From Liolophura sinensis (taxonomy: Eukaryota > Mollusca > Polyplacophora > Chitonida > Chitonidae), in NCBI RefSeq assembly GCF_032854445.1, contig NC_088302.1:9545338-9605337 (forward strand): 60,000 nucleotides of DNA, given 5' to 3'. A model generated the notes under the pieces. It did no database searches. It was not told the DNA's origin and saw only the letters and a list, made by a program, of their open reading frames with translations. Shown here piece after piece: positions 1-9,400 of the stretch. The number at the start of each line of letters is the position of its first letter. Position 1 is the stretch's first letter. A program made the translations under genes and the position numbers.

Positions 1-1300
1 AACAAATAGTGATGTATACGAATATCCTGGGCATCAGATTCTGTTGAAGTTTATAAATAGATAAGCTCATTAATTTAAAACTGTCACGTCCTTGTGTAAA
101 GTAAAGGTTTTTGTACTGACCTCAATGTTAAGGTCTGTTACTTCCTTGAAACAAATTAAGTGACCAGTGAAGCGAAGTAAACTGATTTGCTTGAAGGAAT
201 TTGTAAGTTGGGGCCTGAGAGGGTGACCATACCTGCATAAGATAGCGGTCATCCCAGATATAGGTCTACTGAAAGCATCGAAATAACCAAGTGTCATATC
301 TGACATCAACCATTACTCATAAATCGAAGACGCCAATTAGGATCGATGTGCCGCTGAATCAGAGAAAGTATATCATGTCACAAACTAGTGTAAGTCACAG
401 ATTTAAGGTAAACTGATAATCAGCTGAACAGTATTTTCAATGAGAATGAATCAAACGCAACACAAATTGTCCAGTTTTATCATTTAATTCTTCTAATTCT
501 TCTTCTATACGTTGAACTGTGAAGATACAGCTAGAAGTATAGAGGTATAGAAATCCTCCCGCCAACTTTTAGCAGTCAGTCATCACATTTTCTATATTCG
601 ATTCCCTAGAAATCCATTTCTGTCCTCACGTTTCTTGCCTATACACAATCCAGTAGACATCTTCACCACACATTTTACTGTATAAAGTGGATGGTATCGT
701 TAGCAACAAAATCTCACCGAAGAATTTTCTCAAATGATGTCTATACAGTCAAGTCTTATACTTAGAGAAGACCAGACGGTTACAAAAACAGTCTATGAAG
801 AGAGGTGTTACTAAAATGAAAACGATCGGTGGGCGAGCACAACTTACGACACATGTGCATCTAACAAAAACAGCTAAGAACAAGAAGAAGACGACGAAAG
901 CCATCCTCAAAAAGAACAACAACGCCGTCCTTCCACGGAGCTGCCCCAAGTAAAAACGAAAGACGGAGGTTGCATTGGAGATTCTTTGTGCACAAATATA
1001 CGATTTACAAATAAATGCAACCAAGCAATAATATTAGAATGTTATTTTATTTGTATATAGCTGTGAGAAAAAAGATGTGTATGATCATTACAAAAACTTA
1101 TTACCACGGTCTGTTCACAGTGCTTTATCACGTCTAAAATCAAATGATGTGATGTCTGCAGATGAGGGTAAAATAGTTAGTTGCGCTAATGGGTATAACA
1201 TTTACTAATACATAAAAACCGGCATATCGGGAAAGGGTCATTTAGGAATTGACTGGTTTTTTATGGCAACAAAAATATTGAATGTCAGAGTGCTTGGACA
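1..1300. other. Unique AT-rich sequence, nothing recognised
   Basis: No open frame longer than about 90 codons, no tRNA-like box pair, no tandem repeat and no copy of the window's repeat families seen on either strand. Probably intergenic or intronic. Confidence 0.6.
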
Positions 1301-1632
1301 AAATGAATGAATGTATGCATGGGGTTTTACGTTGTGGTTAAAATTTTTTCAGTCATATGATGACGAAGAGTCATTAGGTGTGTGGACATATACTGTACCT
1401 TCTTGTGGCATGCGGCCAAACTGCTGCCGCCAGTTAAATATCATGCAGAAGACACCAGACATGATACCACACCCAGTTACATTATACCGATACCGGGCCA
1501 ACCAATGCTGTATCCTTGCTCTAGTCCCTCAGTGCTGAGCACCAGGCGAGGCACCAACAAGTACCATTTTTATTGTCTTTGGTATGACCGGACTTCGAAG
1601 CGGACGCTCTAACCATTAGGTCACCGAAGCGA
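1301..1632 (-). mobile_element. tRNA-derived SINE, type C1, near full length
   Basis: On the minus strand it starts with a tRNA-like head (CTTCGGTGACCTAATGGTTA then GAGCGTCCGCTTCG). The body contains GGTACTTGTTGGTGCCTCGC and GGTATCATGTCTGGTGTCTT. The 3' module is CATATGACTGAAAAA followed by a GTAAAACCCCATGCAT-like end and a short ATTC/ATGT tail. The same body recurs at 6811-7370 and 23621-23888, which is why I treat it as a family. No clear target-site duplication, so it is probably old. SINEs have no coding capacity; the short frames crossing it are chance. Confidence 0.8.
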
Positions 1633-2964
1633 TCTCTTGAAATAAGCAATGTATTGAAATAAGAAAGGGTGACGGTCACCGCCTCGCACCATGTGAATAC
1701 ATCAGCTAAACTCATCCTAACACCTAGCTAACCTGTATGAGTGCTTGTTTGTCCGCAAGCTGAATAGCTGGCGTATCTATATCACACGTGCACCAATTGA
1801 TAGGCTGGTCTATCCGGACTCTGAATGACTGTGTGTCAAACCTGTCAACGGTCATCAAAATAGCTCATGACAGGATTAAGTGCGGGGATCTGATAAGCGC
1901 GGATTGAAGCGAGTACAAGCCGATTGCTGGGTGTGATAAGCCCCCTTCAGCTCGGCGCGCTTGTCTTCAGTATTGAATAGATACAAGAACATCTCAATAC
2001 ACATAAGGAGGAGGTTCGTCAGTACAATGCCTGGGAGGGGGGGCAAGATTCAAAAGTTTTTGGTTTCATTTTTAATTAAAAGAGATTGAATTTTACAAAC
2101 TTAAATCTCTCAAACGTGCCAGGGGAAGGGAATGGGGTGTTCACCTGATACGATCTGATTTGAGGCTATCATACGATCGTAGTCTGACTGGAAGGCGCAA
2201 CGTCTCCTTTACCTGTGCCCTGAGTCAAGGTGTACGCAGGCAGCTCAGTAAATAAGACAGGCTACGTTTACTACAAGCCCTCTAAGCCACTGTGACTAAA
2301 CTGCGGGAAAGTGGAGTGCGGACGGATGAATACCACAAAGCAAACACGTTAGACTCCCCGATTCTGTTGCCATTCATTGGCCAGGTGTAAACAGCAGTCG
2401 CTCCATGCCGCTTTCAATGGGACACGGGATTTCGTGAAATTGGAAAATGCAAACCAGATTTTCGAAAAGATGCACAAAATTGAAAGGAAACCCCATTCTT
2501 CGGCGAATAAAGGCGCTCTAGGATGAGATTCAATGTAAAACATGTGTTTTAACAAGACCGCGTGACACGCACGTCGGAGGTTTATAAAGCAGGGAGGTGC
2601 CCCAACATACTATCGCATTGTTCGCGGCAAAAGCAGGGTCAAGTCCGGACTCGGGATCGAATTAAAGAAAAGACATCGTCTACAAAGCTCCCCAGACAAA
2701 CCGAGTGTTTTTCGGCGCAGTTTTGAGATGTGGCATTGCTTCGTGCGCAGAGACCCGACACGAGATTCCTGTCGTCTGGCCGTCATGAAGTGGAGGGGAA
2801 CAGGCTTTCCAATGGATCGTCCTTAATACATAAACATCCCCGCCCCCCCCGCCCCCCCAACCCCAAATCGACGTGCAGAGACGAGGCCACAGGTGCTGGC
2901 CAGAATTCGCGAAGGAGAACTCAAGTTAAGACTTATGCAGAACCTACTTGACAGGAAGCCAAAC
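1633..2964. other. Unique sequence with a GC/CpG-richer patch and a C-rich run
   Basis: From about 2570 to 2940 the GC and CpG content is higher than in the surroundings. At 2838-2864 there is a C-rich stretch of runs of seven or more C. It could be a regulatory island or decayed exon, but no exon, promoter motif or RNA can be supported. Confidence 0.4.
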
Positions 2965-3155
2965 AGTCAAATTCACTCCAATATATAACACCATAGGGAA
3001 AATGACTCCAATATTTAACTCGAGAGTGAAATTTACTCCAACAGCATTAACTAAAGCAATTAACTAGAGAGTGACAATTGTAATTAAATAAATAGCCGGA
3101 CAGTGAAATTCTTAAAGAACTGTGAGAGTGAAAATTTACTCCAAAGGCATTTAGT
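2965..3155 (+). repeat. Degenerate minisatellite, period about 30 bp
   Basis: The phrase ACTCCAA preceded by GTGAAATTT-like sequence recurs at about 2975, 3005, 3035 and 3138. The first steps are 30 bp, and the last gap (103 bp) holds decayed intermediate units with AGTGAAATT or AGAGTGACAATT. Heavily diverged. Confidence 0.5.
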
Positions 3156-3555
3156 GAAATGTCTTTCTGTCTTTAATTGTTTGTCTGTTAAAACTAAGCT
3201 GTCATCATAGCACTATGGGAATAAAAGCTTTCTACATGAAGATTTCACATTTACATCTAATTTGTCAGCCTTTGGAAAAGCTATTCACCAATGGCTGATT
3301 TATTTATTAACACCTTAAATTCCAGTAATTTGCATTAATTCTTTTTCCATTTTAAAGAACTTGGGTTCTCATCACTTACGGCGTCTTTTCAACATATCTG
3401 TCTAGTTATTAAAGAACTTAATCATATCAAACTGATCACCAAGTCCGGCATTCGTATAGCGCTCGTAAACCATGAGGCGCATTCACAAAACAAACTCCCA
3501 AACGGCTAAAGCACAGTTTACAGCCTATCGACCTTTGACCAAAGATGTTACTGGC
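3156..3555. other. Unique AT-rich sequence, nothing recognised
   Basis: No repeat family member or credible open frame. A short 11-bp tandem (TGTTACTGGC-like, about three copies) begins at the right edge near 3546. Confidence 0.5.
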
Positions 3556-3695
3556 TGTTACTGGCTGTTACGGCTGTGGGTTTAAGTCAGGAGACTGTCA
3601 GTAGAAAGGCGAGTGGTTTCTCCACCTACATCTCAGCATGATCTCCGTCCTATAGCTGAAACATTCTAAGCTAGGCGTTAAACCCTAGGGGAAGG
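3556..3695 (+). mobile_element. Degenerate SINE, type B body
   Basis: Contains GGGTTTAAGTCAGGAGACTG, then GGCGAGTGGTTTCTCC, and ends near CTAAGCTAGGCGTTAAACCC. This parallels the order in the type B copies at about 7470-7634 and 45390-45568. The tRNA head and A-rich tail are not clear. Confidence 0.45.
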
Positions 3696-3810
3696 GGATA
3701 TTCGAAATCTCTGAGGATGACCCGTAGTCATCAGTAGCATTGATAGCAACCTCATTTCTCTTTCATATTTTTAATTCATGCATGTAACCAACTCTATCTG
3801 CAATGTGTTC

Positions 3811-4030
3811 CCAGTGGCATATAGTGGTTAGCGAGCTATAGCGCAGAGCAGTGGCCCAGGAACCTCTGTGAGTTCAAACCCAGTGCATGCTGGCTTGCTC
3901 TCCGGTCGTATGTGGGAGGGTATAGCAGCAACCTGCGAATGGTCGTGGGATTGCCACCGGGCTCCTACCATAGTGTTGGCCAACGTAGTGTCAGTGAACT
4001 ATTCTTACGGCATAAAAGACCAATCAAACA
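3811..4030 (+). mobile_element. tRNA-derived SINE, type A (first of a head-to-tail pair)
   Basis: A diverged A-box-like start (TAGTGGTTAGCGAGC) and a B-box-like GAGTTCAAACCCAG are followed by the type A body (TGCTGGCTTGCTCTCCGG, TGTGGGAGGG, CAGCAACCTGCG, ATGGTCGTGGG). It ends in a decayed tail, GGCATAAAAGACCAATCAAA. The pyrimidine-rich GGTTTCCTCC segment is partly deleted. The next copy follows directly. Confidence 0.8.
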
Positions 4031-4286
4031 GGGGGCCCTTTGCCAAGGTGGTTAGCATGGTAGCGCTCCCAGTGGAGGAGCATCTCACCAATGTGGTTGC
4101 GGTGAGTTCATACTGCTTCATACTGGCTTCCTCTCCGGCCGTACGTAGGACGGTCTGCCAGCAACATGGGAATGGTTAATGGTTACCCCCGGGCTTTGCC
4201 CGGTTTCCTCCCACCATAATACAGTCTATGAGGCAAATATTCTTGAGTAAGGCGTAAAACACCAATCAAATAAATAAATAAATAAA
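4031..4286 (+). mobile_element. tRNA-derived SINE, type A (second of pair), full length
   Basis: Starts with a GGGGGCCC-like head, has a decayed A/B box region (GGTTAGCATGGTAGCG and GGTGAGTTCATACTG), the body (CTTCCTCTCCGGCCGTACGT, GTCTGCCAGCAAC, GCCCGGTTTCCTCCCACCAT) and the tail TATTCTTGAGTAAGGCGTAA, ending in (AAAT)n. It abuts the copy at 3811-4030, which suggests insertion into the older copy's A-rich tail. Confidence 0.85.
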
Positions 4287-5178
4287 CCAATGAAATCAAA
4301 TAAATCTTCGTATCTTAGGGGTGTAATTAACTCAGACTACGCCATTCAATTTCTAATTGTGTCTGAAATGATTCGGGAGAGATTATCTACTCAGGCCAAA
4401 ACGACCCATGCTGGATTTTCGAAATCATACCAACAGTTGATATGAATATTAAACAAATAAATACAAAGCCGTACATGGCTAATATGAAAGTAAACAGGAA
4501 AACCACACCACACAGCGATTGAGAAGAAAGACGCTACATAATACATTTTATTCGAATATCATGTCTATTATAAAGCCTAATATGCATGAAATGAAAAACA
4601 GAAAATTGTGTGTGATTCTGTCTTGCTAGGCCTATAAATCTATAATTAGAAATGATGTTTGTGATAAGAATTCATCTCTTGAGAAGCTTTTGGCTATATA
4701 GTACAAATACACTCCTTAATAATTTGATAAATTGCTACAGAACTTCTTCCGACTAGACATCTTTGCACATTCGTGTCTGTTTGATTTAAATTGTTTAATT
4801 CCGCGTCTAAAGTTAACCATTGCCGAAGGACATGTTACATGTACTTTACAGAAATTAATCCCAGGAGAGAAAAAAAATAAATGAATAAAATTCACATCAA
4901 AGTATAAGGAAATAATATTACTCAAATGCTGTGCTGTAGAAATGAGCTGTATATGTAAATTACGTTTCACGCCTACGTTAATTAACGATCATCGGAACAG
5001 TTTTCGGCCAGCAGATGTTTAATTTACTGTTTTATGACGCTTTCTCTGTGCTGTGTTCACCTTGGGGTGCTATAGGTAGCCGTAAACTTTTCGGGCCGTG
5101 CCTAATAAATGACGATTATTCAACCATGTCTGCACACATAAAACGATGTGTCAGATGACACAACCCAGTTCCCGTACA
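4287..5178. other. Unique AT-rich sequence, nothing recognised
   Basis: Very AT-rich, with several AATAAA-like and poly-A-like strings expected from composition. No repeat family member and no credible exon seen. Confidence 0.55.
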
Positions 5179-5190
5179 CTGGCTGCTTGT

Positions 5191-5466
5191 TTTGTTTTGT
5201 TTGCTTTTTTTTGTTTTTTTTTTTGATTGGTGTTTTACACCGCACTCAAGAATATTTCACTTATACGGCGGCCAGCATTATGGTGGGTGGAAACTGGGCA
5301 GAGCCCGGGGGAAACCACGACCATCCGCAGGTTGCTGGCAGACCTTCTCACGTACGGCCGGAGAGGAAGCCAGCATGAGCTTGAACTCACAGCGACCGCA
5401 TTGGTGAGAGACTCCTGGGTCATTACGCTGCGCTAGCCCTTTAACCGACTGAGCCACGGAGGCCCC
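5191..5466 (-). mobile_element. tRNA-derived SINE, type A, full length, with target-site duplication
   Basis: On the minus strand: head GGGGGCCTCCGTGGCTCAGT (A box TGGCTCAGTCGG), a B-box-like GAGTTCAAGCTC, type A body, tail TATTCTTGAGTGCGGTGTAA, then an A-rich end. Flanks CTGGCTGCTTGT (5179-5190) and CTGGCCGCTTGT (5467-5478) match at 11 of 12 bases and are a probable target-site duplication. This defines the ends well and marks a retroposition event. Confidence 0.9.
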
Positions 5467-5478
5467 CTGGCCGCTTGT

Positions 5479-6660
5479 GTACAGGATTCCAAAGATAATA
5501 AGGAAAATGTGTAAAAACAAGGCTATTAAATTGACTGTTCGGTTTGAAAGTTCAGATATTTTTTTCGTTACATGTATCTTGAAATCAACAAATTATGAAG
5601 TGCGATACATTTCAAAATGTTTAATGTGTTAAGCGCATTCCAAATGACTATAATGTGCGTTCACCTATCATTATTCAAAAATATTAAGAGCCTTATCTTA
5701 GATGTTTAGTTGCCTAAATACAGGGTATAGATTTGATAATTTGACAATGTCTCTCTGCATGAATGCCAAATTCATCAACGGCTGCCATCGTCCTTGAATT
5801 GTGTCTTAAAAAACGTTCCAAAGCCAGTAGTGAAAGGAGGCACCAGTCTCCATGAAGAGTTCTCGACGACTTTCATGAAAGCCATTTTGATCATCTGCTA
5901 CCCTCTCATTAAAAACTGATCCGCCTTCTTATACGACCTACGTGTCTTACATTGAAAGCCATACATCCGTAAAATGCACCATTCTTTACCTTGAGTCATC
6001 TCGCAGACACGTTTTACATACAAAGCATAATAACGAACAATCGCCAACAACGCAGCACTAAGTTTTATAAAGATGACCAAATCACATGCGGAGATTAATA
6101 CGGTTGTTCTAAAATTTCAAAGCTGGAATTCTAGCGGAACAGACACTTGCTGGGATTCACTGACCTGTTCTTTTGACAGACAGACATCTAAGATTGACTG
6201 CCCGAAGTGAATAAAATCGGTTATGAAAAGAACTTATTTATTTTCGGCTTTCTTTAGGTTGAAACATGTGGCTTTAGAGGCGCTGAAAAGGAAGACGCTT
6301 CCCTTTATGAGGTGTGCTCAGTAAACCTTAGGTCGATCAAGTACATGGAAGCGGGACACCTTTAAATCGGACACAAGCGAACATTGTGCGTAGCACTTGA
6401 ACGTCGTATCTCTCAGCCGGTGAATCACAGAATGCGGAGACGATGTCTTTTGACACGTACACTTTATCAATTACTTCACTTGGCTGAAGGTGCACAGACT
6501 GTATTAAGGTCGGTCTTGACGCACAGGTGTACGGCACTTCATTTAATTCACTGACGTAAGTTTTCATCACCTGTCACTGGTACATTACTACTGGGAAATC
6601 CTCGTTCACAGCAAAGTGAAATCGTCGAGTGTGAATTCATTATGAATGAGTAGCGGATGT
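5479..6660. other. Unique sequence, nothing recognised
   Basis: No family repeat and no frame longer than about 80 codons. Composition is ordinary for the window. Confidence 0.55.
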
Positions 6661-6675
6661 CTATGAATCGTGTTG

Positions 6676-6693
6676 TTTGTATGTATGTATGTA

Positions 6694-6778
<85 letters not shown>

Positions 6779-6810
6779 ATACATGTGTGGGTGTGGGTGT
6801 GTACGAATGT
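6676..6810 (+). repeat. (ATGT)n/(GT)n microsatellite at a SINE 3' end
   Basis: Five GTAT/ATGT units are followed by about 90 bp of nearly pure GT broken by two GTAT interruptions, then TATACATGTG and GGGTGTGGGTGTG. It lies at the 3' side of a minus-strand type C1 SINE, whose 3' tail is a simple repeat, so the microsatellite probably grew from that tail. Confidence 0.95.
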
Positions 6811-6850
6811 ATGTATGCTTGAAGTTTTACGTAGTACTTAACAATTTATC
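6811..6850 (-). mobile_element. 3' part of a type C1 SINE, split by a type A insertion
   Basis: GTATGCTTGAAGTTTTACGT and ACTTAACAATTTATC align with the C1 3' end at 1315-1355. The element resumes at 7130 after the inserted SINE and one copy of its target-site duplication. Confidence 0.7.
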
Positions 6851-7118
6851 GGGGCCTCCGTGGCTCAGTCGGTTAGCGCGCTAACGCAGCGTAATGACCC
6901 AGGAGCCTCTCACCAATGCGGTCGCTGAGAGTTCAAGTCCAGCTCATGCTGGCTTTCTCTCCGGCCGTAAGTGGGAAGGTCTGCCAGCAACCTGCGGATG
7001 GTCGTGGGTTTCCCCCGGGCTGTGCCCGGTTTCCACCCACCATAATGCTGGTCACCGTCGTATAAGTGAAATATTCTTGAGTACGGTGTAAAACACCAAT
7101 CAAAAAAAAAATCAATCA
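6851..7118 (+). mobile_element. tRNA-derived SINE, type A, full length, young, perfect 11-bp target-site duplication
   Basis: The cleanest copy in the window. Head GGGGCCTCCG; A box TGGCTCAGTCGGTTAGCG at 6861-6878; B box GAGTTCAAGTCC ending at 6940. The two boxes are about 68 bp apart, longer than in a plain tRNA, so extra sequence lies between them. The body holds CTCTCCGGCCGTAAGTGGGA, CAGCAACCTGCGGATGGTCG and CCCGGTTTCCACCCACCATA. The tail is TGAAATATTCTTGAGTACGG, then CACCAATCAAAAAAAAA. AACAATTTATC is repeated exactly at 6840-6850 and 7119-7129. Members of this class use internal Pol III promoters and borrowed LINE machinery (family knowledge). The host site is an older C1 SINE. Confidence 0.95.
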
Positions 7119-7129
7119 AACAATTTATC

Positions 7130-7370
7130 AGTCACGTGAAGTCATTAGGTGTGTGTATATATATATTGTGTGTTTTCTATACTGCCACGGAAGTGTTATA
7201 CCTACGACACCAGACATGACACCCCACCCAGGAGCATTAAATTATACAAACACCGGGCCAACCAGTCCTGTTTCCATACTCTTAGCTCTCAGTGCTGAGC
7301 GCCAAACGACAGCAACAAGTATCATTTTTAAATTCTTTCGTGTGATCCGACCCGTGTTGGATATATGAAC
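7130..7370 (-). mobile_element. 5' part of the split type C1 SINE
   Basis: On the plus strand AAGTCATTAGGTGTGTG, CACCAGACATGACACC and ACACCGGGCCAACCAGT, then CTCTCAGTGCTGAGCGCC, follow the same order as at 1370-1560. The tRNA head (GGACGCTCTAACC on plus) is missing or decayed near 7360. With 6811-6850 it forms one older element. Confidence 0.8.
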
Positions 7371-7634
7371 AGTCGCATTTAAAGCGCACCTTTTCTCACC
7401 GAATCAGCTGGTTTAATCCCTGGCTCGCTGTAACTGCCAGACCCTTGAACAATGAGGTGTTTTGAAACGTTCGGCTGCGGCTTTAAGTCAGAAGGTTTGA
7501 CAGGTGACTATCAAAGGGCGCTGGTTTACACCGCGCATACTTCTGTTTCCTCAAGCCATAAACTTGACCATCGCCACGAAAATGTCTTGACTACGGCGTT
7601 AAAAACCAATCAAATAAATAGATAAATTAATACA
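7371..7634 (+). mobile_element. tRNA-derived SINE, type B body with type A tail
   Basis: A B-box-like GGTTTAATCCCTGG near 7409 is followed by GCGGCTTTAAGTCAGAAGG, GGCGCTGGTTTACACC, GTTTCCTCAAGCCATAAA and the tail TGTCTTGACTACGGCGTT, then CCAATCAAATAAATAGATAA. The body differs from type A, but the last 45 bp is the same module. The start is uncertain. Confidence 0.65.
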
Positions 7635-9181
7635 TAATTCCGTTTTCGTATATATTTTTAGAATTACTTGCTGAGGTCTTTGGTGGTTTTTGTAGTGAAT
7701 ATTATTTTGGACTTTGGTCCCGCTGTTATATTGATCTGTAACGCCCATTATGGCTGGTGGCTGGCGCTTTCGTAACTCTGTTGGGGCGATTCATACTGAA
7801 GCATAAGAGAGAATATTTTGACTCACAGTCGTTAGTTTTAGCATCAGGTTTTGAAGTTTTACATCGATACTTATAAATGACAAACTAGAATTCTGGTTTG
7901 ATTAGCCTTCATCGTTATTCGTTGTGTGCGCTAGATGTTTAACGCTACAGGCTAATCGAGATTATTTAAACTTACACAACAGCGGTTAAAGACACCGATG
8001 ACATAGAAACAGGGCCATGCAGTTCATATAGAGCACATACGACATGAATGGAGATTTCATTATACTAACATTTATCAGTGTTCAGCGTCTTATTATCCCA
8101 ATAACAAAATAGCAGGTAATGGGATCGAGCTTACAGACTCGCCCGTGGAAACTGCTTCCTAAAAGCAAATGTGTATCAAACTTGCACAATATGTATACCA
8201 CAGATATACATAAACTGCGAGTAAGTTTTGCACAGGCACATTACTATGTTCCTTACATATACGTATTTTAGCACCTCACTCTTTAAAATGTGTACCAAAC
8301 TGAATACCTGTGATACATGTATAAGTGTTTATTTCGAGGGGTATACACATACTTATGTTTAGAACAATATGCCTTGCGTACAAATGTTCATTTTGGGAGT
8401 TCAGGCGAATTACTTCGATATACGTTTCGCCGCGATCGGGTGGTAATACTGCCGAGGTGGCGTTAAGCTATAAACATTGATGGACTAAGAGTGACAGTAT
8501 GATTATGTTGTTATTTAAGATTTCTTTTGAATTTTAATTTTCTATGTACGAATACCACCAAGAGATGGTTATTTGTGTTCTTTGTCTACCTTCGATGCTA
8601 AATAAAGAAAGTGTGGCAGTTCACATGTAGACCTATGCTAATTCTTTGCTTACTAAGAATTGAAAAACATGTCGTATATACACCTCTCAGCTTTACTTCT
8701 AAATGAATTAAGTGTTTCCTGTGTCCAACTGTTCTGCCATCGGCTGTCCGATTGTGCACCGTTTGACCGCATTTTCGTAGCATTTCCCACGTGACTGATC
8801 AGTGGATTACACATTTCAATTAAGTGTCGTGTTTAGATCGTCGTTTGAGTGACAAGACCATCGTGTGATATTACAAGAATGTTCATCATGTATTGTCTAT
8901 TGCAGAAATAGCTCGATCCATTTGAAATCCTGATGGATGTGTGCTGGTGTCAAAGGCTAAGGTAGGATCCATGTTACCATGAAGCTTGTCAGCAAGAAAG
9001 CATGCCAGGTTTTCACTTGCCATCCCTCAAGCTCCACAAAAAGCCAGTCTTACCGCCTGGAACTGCGCTCATGCTATAACACACAATAGTTCTTTATCAG
9101 GATACTTTTTCATCAAACGAAAGCTTGCTTTGAACTGAAGCAAAAGCTGTCACCTTACACCTGTGCAACAGCGAAATGTTT
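7635..9181. other. Unique AT-rich sequence, nothing recognised
   Basis: Two weakly similar phrases (AATGTGTATCAAACTT near 8168 and AATGTGTACCAAACTG near 8287) may be an old duplication. No exon or RNA gene supported. Confidence 0.5.
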
Positions 9182-9400
9182 TTGACGCGACGTGGCTCAG
9201 TTATAAGGTGTGAGACTCTCTTCAACACGGTACAAGGCTCAATCCCGGCTTAGAGTGGATCTCTCCGATCTCATTTTTGTGGGGCAATGGTGACATTAAA
9301 CTCCCGTCTCACACTTAGGAATGTTTGTCAGGAATTTGTCCGTGGTTTACCCGGTGCACTTGCGTTTCTTTCAAGAATCAACGCGGTCATATAAGGGACA
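9182..9400 (+). mobile_element. tRNA-derived SINE, type B-like, with well-spaced A and B boxes
   Basis: A box TGGCTCAGTTATAAGGTG at 9193-9210 and B box GGCTCAATCCC at 9236-9246 have tRNA-like spacing (43 bp start to start). The body includes GTCCGTGGTTTACCCGGTGC, then TTTCTTTCAAGAATCAACGC. The A-rich tail is lost. The long body and decayed 3' end argue for a SINE rather than a working tRNA gene. Confidence 0.6.

Noticed and set aside
6548-6884. Frames encoding Thr/His or Val/Cys repeats
   Set aside because: Translation of the GT/ATGT microsatellite.
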